Shown here: in pieces, positions 22,538 to 31,591 of the stretch
Numbering within the stretch: position 1 is the first letter of the stretch
Layout of the letters: every line of letters begins with the position of its first letter
The notes under the pieces: model-generated
What the model was told of the DNA's origin: nothing
The model's input: only the letters and a program-made list of their open reading frames with translations
Databases searched by the model: none
Made by a program: the position numbers and the translations under genes
Assembly: GCF_004117935.1 (NCBI RefSeq)
Contig: NZ_SDOY01000120.1
Coordinates: 1-62,838, forward strand
Direction: 5' to 3'
DNA from: Streptomyces roseicoloratus
Lineage (GTDB): Bacteria > Actinomycetota > Actinomycetes > Streptomycetales > Streptomycetaceae
DNA: 62,838 nt

Positions 22538-23820
22538 TGCTCGACTCCCTCCCTCTGTCCGCCAAGCAGATCCGATCGATCGCCCACTCCACCGCCCGCA
22601 TCAACTTGTGGCACGGCGCGATCCGCTCCGGGAAAACGATCGCGAGCCTGATCGCCTTCCTGATCGCGATCGCGAGCGCCCCCTCATCCGGCCTGATCGT
22701 GATCGTCGGGCGCTCGCTGCAGACCATCGAGCGCAACGTCCTCGACCCCCTTCAGGACGAAGTACTGTTCGGCCCCGTCGCCCGGCTCGTGCAGCACACC
22801 CGCGGCGCCACCACCGCGGTCATCCTCGGCCGCACCATCCACCTGATCGGCGCCGCCGACTCCCGTGCCGAAGGCAGGCTCCGCGGCCTCACCGCGTGCC
22901 TCGCTTACGTCGACGAGGCCACCCTCGTCCCCCGCGGGTTCTGGAACCAGCTCCTCGGCCGCCTGAGCGTCCCTGGGGCACGCCTCTTCGCTACCACCAA
23001 CCCCGACAACCCTGGGCACTGGCTCCGCAAGGAGTTCATCAACCGCGCCGGCCACCTCGACCTCAGACACTGGCAGTTCACCCTCGACGACAACCCCTCG
23101 CTCGACCCGGCGTACGTCGCCGCGCTGAAGGCCGAGTACGTGGGCCTGTGGTACCGGCGGTTCATCCTCGGCCACTGGGTGCAGTCCGAGGGCGCGATCT
23201 ACGAGATGTTCGACGCCGAGCGGCACGTCGTCCGTGAACTCCCGCACATCGAACGCTGGCTGTGCGACGCGATCGACTACGGCACCGTCAACCCGTTCGC
23301 CGACTTGCTGCTCGGCCTCGGCCGCGACAACCAGGGCCGCGCCGGGCTGTACGTGGTGTCGGAGTACAGGCACGACTCCCGGACCGCCCGCCGGCAGCTC
23401 ACCGACTCCGAGTACTCCGCCGCCCGCCGCCGCTGGCTCGCGTCCGTCCCGCAGCCCCAAGCCGGGAACGTCCTCGGCGTACGCCCGGAATGGACCGTCG
23501 TCGACCCGTCCGCCGCCTCGTTCATCGAGCAGCTCCACCGCGACGGCGTCACCGGCGTCACCCCCGCCGACAACTCCGTCCTCGACGGCATCCGCGGCGT
23601 CGCCAACCTGCTCGCCTCCGAACGGCTGTTCATCCACGCCTCCGCCACCGGCCTCATCGACGAACTGCCCGGCTACTCGTGGGACGACGAGGCCGCGGAG
23701 AAGGGCGAGGACAAGCCGATCAAGCTCGAAGACCACTCCTGCGACGCCCTCAGGTACGGGGTGCGCACGACCGAGGCCCTGTGGCGGCCGCACATCCCAA
23801 CCCTGGAGGTGGCCGCATGA
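22537..23820 (+). CDS. terL: Terminase large subunit
   Basis: This 427-residue packaging motor has Walker A HGAIRSGKT (26-34), Walker B AYVDEA with Asp126 and Glu127, and the coupling motif ATTNP (152-156). The nuclease acids are Asp247 (IDYGTVNP), Asp323 (VVDPSA) and Asp403 (HSCDALRYG). It translocates DNA into the prohead and cuts the concatemer. All key residues are present, so the enzyme looks functional. Confidence 0.95.
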   Translation: MLDSLPLSAKQIRSIAHSTARINLWHGAIRSGKTIASLIAFLIAIASAPSSGLIVIVGRSLQTIERNVLDPLQDEVLFGPVARLVQHTRGATTAVILGRTIHLIGAADSRAEGRLRGLTACLAYVDEATLVPRGFWNQLLGRLSVPGARLFATTNPDNPGHWLRKEFINRAGHLDLRHWQFTLDDNPSLDPAYVAALKAEYVGLWYRRFILGHWVQSEGAIYEMFDAERHVVRELPHIERWLCDAIDYGTVNPFADLLLGLGRDNQGRAGLYVVSEYRHDSRTARRQLTDSEYSAARRRWLASVPQPQAGNVLGVRPEWTVVDPSAASFIEQLHRDGVTGVTPADNSVLDGIRGVANLLASERLFIHASATGLIDELPGYSWDDEAAEKGEDKPIKLEDHSCDALRYGVRTTEALWRPHIPTLEVAA

Positions 23821-23966
23821 CCGTCGAAGAGGCTCTGCAGAGCGCCGTGCGACTGCTCCGGGCAGCCGAAACGGAGACCAACCTGGCGCTCATGGAGCGC
23901 CTCGACCAACTCGCCTGCTCATGGCTGGCCATCGCCAACCTGCTGATGGAAAGGGAGCGCGCCTGA
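23817..23966 (+). CDS. Small helical protein between terminase and portal (49 aa)
   Basis: The ATG at 23817 overlaps the TerL stop codon as ATGA, and its stop shares a base with the portal ATG. The product (SAVRLLRAAETETNLALMER, then LDQLACSWLAIANLL) forms two amphipathic helices. The double coupling suggests a real packaging or portal-associated protein. No family is recognised. Confidence 0.55.
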   Translation: MTVEEALQSAVRLLRAAETETNLALMERLDQLACSWLAIANLLMERERA

Positions 23967-25549
23967 TGCCCCTGCCCTCCGGCAACCAGCAGTGGCCGCC
24001 GGCCGCGCTCGACCCGGTCCGCGACAAGCTGACCGTGTGGGACGCCTGGTACTGCGGCGACCCCAACGCCCTCTCAGCCGTCTACGGCGGCCAGGTCGGC
24101 AGCGACCCCGGCGGCACCGGGTTCTTCTCCTCCGAGCACGGAGGTTGGCGAGCAGCCGTCGGCCGCACCCTGCAGCGGTGGTTCTGGTCCCAGCCCACGC
24201 CCTCAGGAGAGCAGCGCGCCAAGCTGCACGTGCCGCTCGCCTCCGACATCGCCACCACCTCCTCGGCGCTGCTGTTCTCGGAGCCGCCGACAGTCAAGAG
24301 CGACGACACCACCACCGCCAGCCGGCTGGGTTACCTCGTCGACGACGGCCTGCACAGCACCCTCCTGGAGGCCGCCGAACTCGCGGCAGCGCTGGGCGGG
24401 GTGTACCTCCGCGTCGTCTGGGACAGGGAGGCCTACGACGCCCCGTGGCTCGACGCCCACCCGGCCAGCAACGCCGTCCCCGAATGGCAGTGGGGCCGCC
24501 TTGCCGCGGTCACGTTCTGGCGGGTCCTGGAGGCCGACGGCGACCGTGTCGTGCGCCACCTGGAGCGCCACGAGCCCGGGTTCATCCTCCACGGCCTCTA
24601 CGAGGGCAGCCGCGACGACCTCGGCGTCCGGGTGCCGCTCACCGAGCACCCGGCCACCGCGGGCATCGCGCGCGCGCTCGGCCCGGCAGGGGACGCCATT
24701 CCGACCGGCATCAAGCAGCTCACCGCCGTGTACGTGCCGAACATGCGCCCGAATCGGTTGTGGCGCGGCAACCCCGCCGCTGCGCACCTCGGCCGCCCGG
24801 ACATCGCCGGCGCGGAGCCGCTTCTCGACGCGCTCGACGAGGTGTACTCGTCGTGGATGCGGGACGTGGAGCTCGGCAAGGGCCGTGTCATCGTCCCGAG
24901 CGCCTACCTGGAGTCCAACGGGCCCGGCAAGGGCGCAAGCTGGGACCCCGACCGGCGCATCTACTCCACCCTCAACATGCTGCCTCGTTCGGGCGACGCC
25001 GCCACGATCGAGGCGGTGCAGTTCGAGATCCGGGTTGCCGAGCACCGCGACACGGCGCAGAACCTCGTGGAGCAGATCCTGCGCGGCGCCGGCTACTCAT
25101 CGCAGACTTTCGGCGAGCAGGGGCAGGCCGCGGCCACCGCGACGGAGGTCGTGGCCCGGGAGCGGCAGAGCTTCACCACCCGCAACCGGAAGATCGTGTA
25201 CTGGCGGCCGGCGCTCGCGCAGGCCATCGAGACCCTCCTCGCGGTCGACAAGGCAGTGTTCGGGTCGGGCGTCACGGTGGAGCAGCCGACGATCGAGTTC
25301 GGCGACTCCATCAGCGAGGACCCGAAGACTCTCGCCGAGACCGTCGAGCTCCTGAACCGGGCCGAGGCCGCATCCCGCGACACGCTCGTGCGAATGCAGC
25401 ATCCGGACTGGGACGACGCGGACGTGAAGGCGGAGGTCGACCGGATCCTCGAGGAGACCGGCCAGCTGGTCGCCGATCCGACCCTGACCGGAGCGGAGGG
25501 CCCGTCCGATGCCGGTTTCCCCAGCGATGGCGGAGGATCTCGCCCGTGA
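23966..25549 (+). CDS. Portal protein (SPP1 gp6-like)
   Basis: This 527-residue protein has the size and pattern of phage portals. The N-terminus (LDPVRDKLTVWDAWYCGDPN) is followed by a beta-barrel-like core. A long helical stem includes LLDALDEVYSSWMRDVELGK, and an Ala-rich region with ATATEVVARERQSFTTRNRK is a recurring SPP1-type portal motif. It forms the dodecameric vertex for DNA passage. The neighbours are terminase and MuF-type protein, as expected. Confidence 0.85.
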   Translation: MPLPSGNQQWPPAALDPVRDKLTVWDAWYCGDPNALSAVYGGQVGSDPGGTGFFSSEHGGWRAAVGRTLQRWFWSQPTPSGEQRAKLHVPLASDIATTSSALLFSEPPTVKSDDTTTASRLGYLVDDGLHSTLLEAAELAAALGGVYLRVVWDREAYDAPWLDAHPASNAVPEWQWGRLAAVTFWRVLEADGDRVVRHLERHEPGFILHGLYEGSRDDLGVRVPLTEHPATAGIARALGPAGDAIPTGIKQLTAVYVPNMRPNRLWRGNPAAAHLGRPDIAGAEPLLDALDEVYSSWMRDVELGKGRVIVPSAYLESNGPGKGASWDPDRRIYSTLNMLPRSGDAATIEAVQFEIRVAEHRDTAQNLVEQILRGAGYSSQTFGEQGQAAATATEVVARERQSFTTRNRKIVYWRPALAQAIETLLAVDKAVFGSGVTVEQPTIEFGDSISEDPKTLAETVELLNRAEAASRDTLVRMQHPDWDDADVKAEVDRILEETGQLVADPTLTGAEGPSDAGFPSDGGGSRP

Positions 25550-26657
25550 GGTAGGCGCCCTCTACCGCGACGCCGAGGGCGCCCTTCTGGAGCTGCTTGC
25601 GCAGGCCCTGGAGGCCGACATCGAGTCCCCGCGGTGGGCCGAGCTGAAGCTGGCGGCCATCGGCAACCTTCGCGTGGCCGTCGAGGCTGTCGCCGAGGCG
25701 CTCCAGACCGACACCGACGGGGCCGTACGGCACGCCCTGGTGACCGCCTATAACCGGGGCAGGCAGGCAGCTGTGGCCGAGCTGGGGGCCCTCGACATAG
25801 GCCGGGAACTCGTCGCCCGCGACACGGTGCCGAACGCCTCCGCGGTCGATCGGCTCGCCGCGTCGCTGGCGGAGGACACCCGCCCGCTGTACACCCGGAT
25901 CACCCGGGCCATCGTCGACATCTACCAGCGGATCGTGGCCCGCGTCTCCGGCACGCAGCTGCTGACGGGCATGACCCGGCGGCAGGCGTCCCAGAGGGCG
26001 CTCGACGAGTTCGCCGCCGCAGGGGTGACCGGGTTCGTCGACTCGGCCGGACGGCGCTGGGACATGGCCTCGTACGCGGAGATGGCGGTGCGTAGCGTGA
26101 CGGCGCGCGCGGCGATCGACGGGCACGTCGATGCCCTCGCCGAGATCCGTGTCGGCTACGTGATCGTGTCGGATGCGCCGCTGGAGTGCCCGCTGTGCCG
26201 GCCGTGGGAGGGCGAGATCCTCACCCTCGGCCCGGAGACCGGGCCGCACACCGTGCGCCTGGAGCACGCGATCCAGCCAACCGGCCTGCGCGCTGCGGTC
26301 CGTCCGCCGGAGACGGTCGTCGTCCACGCCGCCGGGAGCCTCGTGGAGGCGCGCGCCGCGGGCCTCTTCCACCCGAACTGCCGGCACTCCCTGGGTGCCT
26401 ATCTGCCCGGGGTGACGACGCGGCCTCCGCACCATGCGACGCCGGGCACGACGTACGCGGACACGCAGCGGCAGCGGCAGATCGAACGCCACATCCGCCG
26501 CTGGAAGCGCGTGCAGGCGGCCGCGATGGACGACAAGGCGCGGCGCCGCGCCGGGTCGTACGTCCGCAAGTGGCAGGCCGCGCAGCGCGAGCACGTGGCC
26601 GCGCATCCGCACCTTCGCCGCAAGCCCGCGCGCGAGCAGATCGGCGCCGCGCGCTGA
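25509..26657 (+). CDS. MuF-type minor capsid protein
   Basis: This 382-residue protein matches phage minor capsid protein 2/MuF. A helical N-terminus is followed by the diagnostic region APLECPLCRPWEGEI (about 220), then LFHPNCRHSLGAYLPG (about 288) and a basic helical tail. It overlaps the portal gene by 41 bases, with GGAGGGC before its ATG. MuF-type proteins sit at the portal and can be ejected with DNA. No fused toxin domain is seen. Confidence 0.85.
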   Translation: MPVSPAMAEDLAREVGALYRDAEGALLELLAQALEADIESPRWAELKLAAIGNLRVAVEAVAEALQTDTDGAVRHALVTAYNRGRQAAVAELGALDIGRELVARDTVPNASAVDRLAASLAEDTRPLYTRITRAIVDIYQRIVARVSGTQLLTGMTRRQASQRALDEFAAAGVTGFVDSAGRRWDMASYAEMAVRSVTARAAIDGHVDALAEIRVGYVIVSDAPLECPLCRPWEGEILTLGPETGPHTVRLEHAIQPTGLRAAVRPPETVVVHAAGSLVEARAAGLFHPNCRHSLGAYLPGVTTRPPHHATPGTTYADTQRQRQIERHIRRWKRVQAAAMDDKARRRAGSYVRKWQAAQREHVAAHPHLRRKPAREQIGAAR

Positions 26658-26662
26658 CCACC

Positions 26663-26681
26663 GGCCCGCCAGGTGCGGGCC
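26663..26681. terminator. GGCCCGC / GCGGGCC hairpin before the scaffold gene
   Basis: Seven-base perfect arms enclose a 5-base loop and are followed by TCTC. This is one of a series of hairpins at late-module junctions. Confidence 0.4.
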
Positions 26682-26704
26682 TCTCACGCCCCAGGAGGGC
26701 ACCC

Positions 26705-27427
26705 ATGCAGACCCGCACGCTTCCCCGCGCCCACACGCCCGGCTGGGCCCACCCCTACGGCCGCGCCCCTTTCTCCCCGGTCTTCTATGCCGACGGAGGG
26801 GACGGCGCCGCCTCCGGATCCGCCCAGGCGCCCGCCGCGCCGGCCGCCGCTGACCCGGCACCGCAGCCGACCAGCGACGGGCAGCAGCCGCGCATGTACG
26901 ACGCCGCGTACGTCGACGGCCTGCGCAAGGAAGCCGCGCAGTGGCGCACCAAGCTCCGCGAGTCCGAGCAGGCACAGGAGGCCCGCTTCACCGGCCTCAT
27001 GGACCAGCTGAAGGCCGCCGGCATCAAGCTCGGCGACAAGCCCGACGCCGAGCAGCTCCAGGCCTCCCTCACCGCCGCGCAGTCCGAGCGCCGTGAAGCG
27101 CTCCTGCGCGCCGCCCTCTACGAGACCGCGTCCGAGCACGGCGCCAACCCCTCCGCGCTCCGCGACTCCGTGTCCTTCCTCGAATCGATCAAGGACATCG
27201 ACCCCACCGACTCCGCAGCCCTGGTGGCCGCGGCCAAGGCGGCCCTCACCGCCAACCCCACCCTCTCCGCTGCTCCGGCTGGACCGGCGCGCGGTGGCGC
27301 TGACCTCTCTGGTGGAGGCGGCAACGAACCTCGGCAGCTCACCGAGGACGACCTCTCACGAATGACGCCCGAGCAGATCGTGGAGGCCCAGGACAAGGGC
27401 CTGCTGCGGAACCTGCTGGGCGGCTGA
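26705..27427 (+). CDS. Scaffolding protein
   Basis: The 240-residue product starts with a Pro/Ala-rich tail. A central coiled coil follows (LRKEAAQWRTKLRESEQAQE, about 80-125). A Gln/Glu-rich C-terminus contains LTEDDLSRMTPEQIVEAQDK, the classical scaffold architecture. It lies directly before the major capsid gene. The ATG at 26705 follows CAGGAGG. Scaffolds nucleate prohead assembly and are then removed. Confidence 0.8.
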   Translation: MQTRTLPRAHTPGWAHPYGRAPFSPVFYADGGDGAASGSAQAPAAPAAADPAPQPTSDGQQPRMYDAAYVDGLRKEAAQWRTKLRESEQAQEARFTGLMDQLKAAGIKLGDKPDAEQLQASLTAAQSERREALLRAALYETASEHGANPSALRDSVSFLESIKDIDPTDSAALVAAAKAALTANPTLSAAPAGPARGGADLSGGGGNEPRQLTEDDLSRMTPEQIVEAQDKGLLRNLLGG

Positions 27428-27445
27428 CCCCAGAAGGAGGCCCCC

Positions 27446-28318
27446 GTGGCCATCACCCGCTTCCGGCCGGAGATCTGGAGCGCGCGCCTGCTCGTCGCAT
27501 GGCGCAAGTCGCTCGTCTACGCAGGCCCCGGCATCGTCAACCGCAACTACGAGGGCGAGATCAGCGAGGCGGGCGACATCGTCCGCATCACGTCGATCTC
27601 CCGGCCGACGATCGGCGACTACGTGCCGAACTCGACGGTCATCACCCCCGAAGAGCTGACCGACGCGCAGCGCACCCTGGTCGTCGACCAGTGCAAGTAC
27701 TTCGCCTTCAAGGTCGACGACGTCGACGCCCGGCAGGCGAAGGGCGACGTCATGCCGCAGGCGATGTCCGAGGCCGCCTACGGGCTGGCCGACGTCGTCG
27801 ACCAGTACGTCGCCGGCCTGTACACCGGCGTCCAGGCCGCCAACGTCGTCTCCTCGGTCACCATCGACACCACGAACCCCACGTCGTGGGATGCCGAGGC
27901 CGCCAAGGCGTACAACGACATCCTCATCCCGCTGAAGGTCAAGCTCGACGAGGCCAACGTCCCCAAGCAGGGCCGCTACTGTGTGCTGCCGCCCTGGCTG
28001 GAGGGAGTCATGCTCCGCGACCCGCGGTTCGTGAAGGTCAACGAGTCCGGCACCGAGCAGGGCCTGCGCAACGGCATGGTCGCCCGCGCGGCCGGGTTCG
28101 ACATCCTCACCTCGAACAACGTGCCCGTGCCGACGTCGAACAACTACATCATCACCGCGGGCGTGAACTCGGCCATCAGCTTCGCGGAGCAGATCAACAA
28201 GACCGAGGCCTACCGCCCCGAGAGCTCGTTCTCGGACGCCGTCAAGGGTCTGGCGCTGTACGGCGCCAAGCTCATCCGCCCCGACTCGCTGGCTTACGCC
28301 ACCGCCGTCCTGTCCTGA
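27446..28318 (+). CDS. Major capsid protein (P22 coat-like family)
   Basis: The 290-residue protein begins ITRFRPEIWSARLLVAWRKS and includes VVDQCKYFAFKVDDVDARQA, a motif found in the P22-coat-like family of siphovirus capsids. YCVLPPWLEGVMLRDP and a C-terminal FSDAVKGLALYGAKLIRPDS complete the HK97-fold core. The GTG start follows GAAGGAGG. It follows the scaffold gene, as expected. Confidence 0.85.
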   Translation: MAITRFRPEIWSARLLVAWRKSLVYAGPGIVNRNYEGEISEAGDIVRITSISRPTIGDYVPNSTVITPEELTDAQRTLVVDQCKYFAFKVDDVDARQAKGDVMPQAMSEAAYGLADVVDQYVAGLYTGVQAANVVSSVTIDTTNPTSWDAEAAKAYNDILIPLKVKLDEANVPKQGRYCVLPPWLEGVMLRDPRFVKVNESGTEQGLRNGMVARAAGFDILTSNNVPVPTSNNYIITAGVNSAISFAEQINKTEAYRPESSFSDAVKGLALYGAKLIRPDSLAYATAVLS

Positions 28319-28331
28319 TCGGAGGCCCTCG

Positions 28332-28703
28332 ATGGCAACCACCCAGCTCACCTACTCGCCGCTCGTCCCGAACAGCAACCTGACGCAGCCCGCGGGCACG
28401 TCGCTGGTCGCGGCGCCGACGAACAACATGCAGCTCGCCGGCGCCAAGCCGGAGCTGACCGTCCTTCGGGTCACGAACACCGACGACGACACCAACCTGA
28501 CCTTCACCGTGAAGGCGGGCGACATGCCGCCGGCGATCGCTGCCGGACAGGGCGACCTGGCCGTGACGGTCGCGTTCGGCACGGCCGAGCTCATCGGCCC
28601 GTTCGAGTCCGGCCGGTTCCTGCAGTCCGACGGCTCGATGCTCTTCGAGTCGTCGACGACGACCGGCGCGATCACCGTCCTGCGAGTGCCGAGGAACACC
28701 TGA
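28332..28703 (+). CDS. Small beta-rich head protein, possible decoration protein
   Basis: This 123-residue protein consists mainly of beta strands (LTVLRVTNTDDDTNLTFTVK, then GAITVLRVPRNT) and follows the capsid gene. Capsid-decorating proteins often sit here. I cannot assign a family. GGAGG precedes its ATG. Confidence 0.6.
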   Translation: MATTQLTYSPLVPNSNLTQPAGTSLVAAPTNNMQLAGAKPELTVLRVTNTDDDTNLTFTVKAGDMPPAIAAGQGDLAVTVAFGTAELIGPFESGRFLQSDGSMLFESSTTTGAITVLRVPRNT

Positions 28704-28704
28704 C

Positions 28705-29004
28705 ATGGCCGAGACGATCCACATCCGGGGAGAGGGCGGAGCCGTCATCGCGATGGACCTGCCTCTCCCCGATGGCATCGCGGACCGGCTCACCAAGGGC
28801 CTGCTCCGCCGCGTCAACGCCGACGGCACGCCGTACATCGAGCAGGACGGTGCCGGCGTGCCCGCTCCGCCCGCGGAGGCGCCGGCCAAGAGCGCTCCGA
28901 AGGCGGAGTGGGTCGGCTGGGCGGCTGCCCAGGGCGCCGACCCGGAGGACGCCGACGGGATGACCAAGGCGGACCTGATCGAGGCGTACGGAGGTGACTC
29001 CTGA
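28705..29004 (+). CDS. Hypothetical head-module protein (99 aa)
   Basis: An N-terminal beta region (ETIHIRGEGGAVIAMDLPLP) and a DGIADRLTKGLLRRVNADG segment precede an Ala/Pro linker and a C-terminal helix (DADGMTKADLIEAYGGD). It resembles small LysM-less head-tail linker proteins in actinophages. Its role is unknown, and it shares a base with the next gene. Confidence 0.55.
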   Translation: MAETIHIRGEGGAVIAMDLPLPDGIADRLTKGLLRRVNADGTPYIEQDGAGVPAPPAEAPAKSAPKAEWVGWAAAQGADPEDADGMTKADLIEAYGGDS

Positions 29005-29513
29005 TGACCGTGACCTCGGACTTCGGGATCCGGGCCAGCGTCCGCAGCACGAAGGCGCTGGACCTGTCCACCGCGGCGGATCCGCTCGACTTCGTCCGCG
29101 GCGTCCACCTCGAGAGCGGCACGGGAGCAGGGAAGGCGGACCTCGTCTTCCACGACCGGCGGACCCTGGCCGCGTCGGCGGACGAGACCCTCGACCTCGC
29201 GGGCGTCCTCACCGACGCGTACGGGGCGGCGATCACGTTCGCCCGGATCAAGTTCATCGCGATCTCCGCCGCCTCCGGCAACACCAACAACGTGGTCGTC
29301 GGCGCGAACGGGTCGAACGACTGGGTGGGCCTCCTCAACGCGGCCGGAACCCTGACGCTCCGCCCGGGCGCCACGTTCGCCGCGATGGCCGGCAGCACGG
29401 ACGCCACCGGCATGGCGGTGGCCGCCGGTACAGAGGACCTGCTGAAGGTCGCCAACTCCGGTTCCGGGACGTCGGTCACGTACGACATCGTCATCGTCGG
29501 CGCGTCCGCCTGA
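29004..29513 (+). CDS. Beta-rich head-module protein (169 aa)
   Basis: The ATG at 29004 follows a strong GGAGGTG. The protein is strand-rich throughout (FARIKFIAISAASGNTNNVV, then GTSVTYDIVIVGASA). It is probably a minor head or head-surface protein, judged by position between the capsid and connector genes. No named family is recognised. Confidence 0.55.
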   Translation: MTVTSDFGIRASVRSTKALDLSTAADPLDFVRGVHLESGTGAGKADLVFHDRRTLAASADETLDLAGVLTDAYGAAITFARIKFIAISAASGNTNNVVVGANGSNDWVGLLNAAGTLTLRPGATFAAMAGSTDATGMAVAAGTEDLLKVANSGSGTSVTYDIVIVGASA

Positions 29514-29527
29514 AGGAGGTGGTGGCT

Positions 29528-29950
29528 GTGGCGCGTGTCTACGCCACCAGCTCGCAGTACCAGGAGTACACCGGGGAGGCGCCGCCGACCGACATCGACG
29601 TGCGCCTCCGCCGCGCCTCGGCGTTCCTCGACAGCCAGGTGTTCCGGCTGTGTGTGTACGACACCGACGCCACCACGGGCATGCCCACGAACGCGCTCGT
29701 TCTGGAGGCCTTCGCCAACGCCTGCTGCGCGCAGGTCGAGTGGGGCGTCCAGGTCGGCGACGTGACGGGCGCGGCCGGGGTCGGCTGGGGCACGGTCGAG
29801 ATCGGCACGGCCAAGCTGTCCCGCTCGGTCACCTCGACGTCCGGGGACGAGGCGCCGGGGCGTCAGATCGCCCCGGCGGTGTGGGACGCGCTGCGGTCGC
29901 CGGACCTGACGCCGGACATCCTGTGGGTCGGGGCGGTGACGACGTGCTGA
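29528..29950 (+). CDS. Head-tail connector protein
   Basis: This 140-residue protein begins RVYATSSQYQEYTGEAPPTD and continues with RLRRASAFLDSQVF, typical of gp6/gp15-type connector adaptors. The GTG at 29528 follows AAGGAGG. It precedes the head-closure gene, in the usual order. Confidence 0.7.
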   Translation: MARVYATSSQYQEYTGEAPPTDIDVRLRRASAFLDSQVFRLCVYDTDATTGMPTNALVLEAFANACCAQVEWGVQVGDVTGAAGVGWGTVEIGTAKLSRSVTSTSGDEAPGRQIAPAVWDALRSPDLTPDILWVGAVTTC

Positions 29951-30264
29951 CGCCCCTGCCCGCGTTCATGCTGGGCCACTCGGTGGTGGTGGAGCCGTAC
30001 CTGGGGCGCACTTCGGTGGGCCCCAGGTACGGGCCGGCGGTCACGGTGGCGTGCTTCGTGGACGAGCAGACGCGGACCGTGCGGGACCCGGCTGGCCGCG
30101 AGGTCGTGTCGAGCAGCACGTTCTACGCCCGCCCGGGCCTGGACTGCCCGGCCGACTCCCGCGTCACGCTGCCCTCCGGCCGCCGGACGACGGTCATCGC
30201 GGTCCTGGACCGGTCCGGCGGCGGCATGCCCACCCCGGATCATGTGGAGGTGCAGCTGCTGTGA
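29944..30264 (+). CDS. Head-closure-like protein
   Basis: This 106-residue beta-rich protein (FMLGHSVVVEPYLGRTSVGP, then VACFVDEQTRTVRD) resembles SPP1 gp16-type head-closure proteins. It overlaps the connector gene by seven bases and the next gene by four. Confidence 0.65.
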   Translation: MLTPLPAFMLGHSVVVEPYLGRTSVGPRYGPAVTVACFVDEQTRTVRDPAGREVVSSSTFYARPGLDCPADSRVTLPSGRRTTVIAVLDRSGGGMPTPDHVEVQLL

Positions 30265-30617
30265 GCCCCCAGTACACGCGGTTCACCCCCGGCAACGCCC
30301 GCCGCCAGTGGACCGGCCGTGGTCGCCGTCTGGCGGAGGAGGGCCTCCAACGCGGCCTCGAGCACGTTCTGTTCGAGGCTCAGAAGATCGTCCCCTTGGA
30401 CGAGGGCACCCTGGAGCGGTCCGGGCGGGTCGTCCGCGAGGGCCTGAACGGGGCCGTGGTCTTCGACACCGTGTACGCCGTCCGGCAGCACGAGGAGCTC
30501 ACCTGGAAGCACCTGCCAGGCCGCATGGCCAAGTACCTGGAGATCCCGATGAACCGCGAGCGGGACGTCGTTCTGCGGCTCATGGCGGTGCCGCTGCGGA
30601 GGTGGCTGCGTGGATGA
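30261..30617 (+). CDS. HK97 gp10-like tail-completion protein
   Basis: The 118-residue product has an N-terminal helix (RRLAEEGLQRGLEHVLFEAQ), then VPLDEGTLERSGRVV and a beta hairpin with AVVFDTVYAVRQHEE. The pattern is typical of gp10-like minor capsid or tail-completion proteins. It overlaps its neighbours by four and eight bases. Confidence 0.7.
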   Translation: MSPQYTRFTPGNARRQWTGRGRRLAEEGLQRGLEHVLFEAQKIVPLDEGTLERSGRVVREGLNGAVVFDTVYAVRQHEELTWKHLPGRMAKYLEIPMNRERDVVLRLMAVPLRRWLRG

Positions 30618-31044
30618 GACGGATCTCCTCGACGGTCTCGCCCGCTACCTCGCCGAGCGGGGCCTCGTCACCTACACCAGCGGTGGCGATCTCACCGACG
30701 ACTGCTTCCTGGAGCACATGCCGGCCGAGCCGGACGAGGCCGTCGTCCTCACGATCTACGACGACCGCACCGAGCCTGACTCGCTGCTGCCGTACGACGA
30801 GCCGCGCGTCCAGGTCCGCGTGCGCGGCACGACGGATCCGCGGGTGTCGCGCCTCCGGTGCGCTGCGATCCGTTCCCATCTGCACGGCCTCGGCCCGGTG
30901 ATTCTGCCGGACGGCACCCACCTGATCTTGTCGGTCTCCATTCAGGCCGCGCCCGCGTCGATGGGTGTCGACAACAACCAGCGGCACGAGCACGTCTGCA
31001 ACTTCCGCATGGAGATCCGGCAGACCAGCCTGCACCGCCCCTGA
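30610..31044 (+). CDS. Tail-terminator-like minor capsid protein
   Basis: This 144-residue protein (LARYLAERGLVTYTSGGDLT, then AVVLTIYDDRTEPDSLLPYD, and VQVRVRGT) resembles phage minor-capsid proteins that cap the tail tube. It is the last gene before the major tail protein. The GTG at 30610 gives VDET at the N-terminus. Confidence 0.65.
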   Translation: MDETDLLDGLARYLAERGLVTYTSGGDLTDDCFLEHMPAEPDEAVVLTIYDDRTEPDSLLPYDEPRVQVRVRGTTDPRVSRLRCAAIRSHLHGLGPVILPDGTHLILSVSIQAAPASMGVDNNQRHEHVCNFRMEIRQTSLHRP

Positions 31045-31062
31045 CTCACCCCACCCAGCTCA

Positions 31063-31088
31063 GCCCGCCCACCGACCGGCGCGGGCCC
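31063..31088. terminator. GCCCGC / GCGGGC hairpin before the tail tube gene
   Basis: Six-base arms at 31063-31068 and 31081-31086 surround a GC-rich loop, then CCCTTCG. It is at the head-to-tail module junction and may attenuate. Confidence 0.35.
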
Positions 31089-31111
31089 CTTCGTCATGCT
31101 CCGGAGGAGAC

Positions 31112-31591
31112 ATGCCCGCTCAGAAATACAACGCCCGAGACTGCCGGTTCCAGATCGAGGACTTCCTCAATCCCGGCACCTGGACCGAGTTCCGCACGGC
31201 CCTGAACGGGTCCACCGAGGGCGGCATCAACACCTTCACCCTGTCGTACGAGTACGAGACGACCGACACCACCACGTTCGGCAGCAACGGGCGCGCCGAG
31301 TCGCAGAACATGCAGGAAGGCATGTCGATCACCCTGGAGGGGTTCCGGCTGAAGGACCCTTCCACCGGCGCCCTCGACGCTGCCCAGAGTCTGGCTGAGC
31401 TGCAGGCCGCCCGGCTCGGCAACGACTCCCTGACCGGCTTCCGCTTCGCCGCGCCCGGGGACACCGACTGGACCGTGTGGGCCGACGCCCACTTCCAGCT
31501 CGGCGACACCGGCGGCGGCAACAACGACAAGGCGTCGTGGTCCGTCACCGTGACCCGTTCCGGCCCGTCGACGTCGGTGGCGATCGCGTGA
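31112..31591 (+). CDS. Major tail (tube) protein
   Basis: This 159-residue protein has the size and beta-sandwich pattern of siphovirus tail-tube proteins (FTLSYEYETTDTTTFGSNGR, then MSITLEGFRLKDPSTGAL and WTVWADAHFQLGDTGGG). A GGAGGA ribosome-binding site precedes the ATG. It directly precedes the chaperone gene, as in nearly all long-tailed phages. Confidence 0.8.
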   Translation: MPAQKYNARDCRFQIEDFLNPGTWTEFRTALNGSTEGGINTFTLSYEYETTDTTTFGSNGRAESQNMQEGMSITLEGFRLKDPSTGALDAAQSLAELQAARLGNDSLTGFRFAAPGDTDWTVWADAHFQLGDTGGGNNDKASWSVTVTRSGPSTSVAIA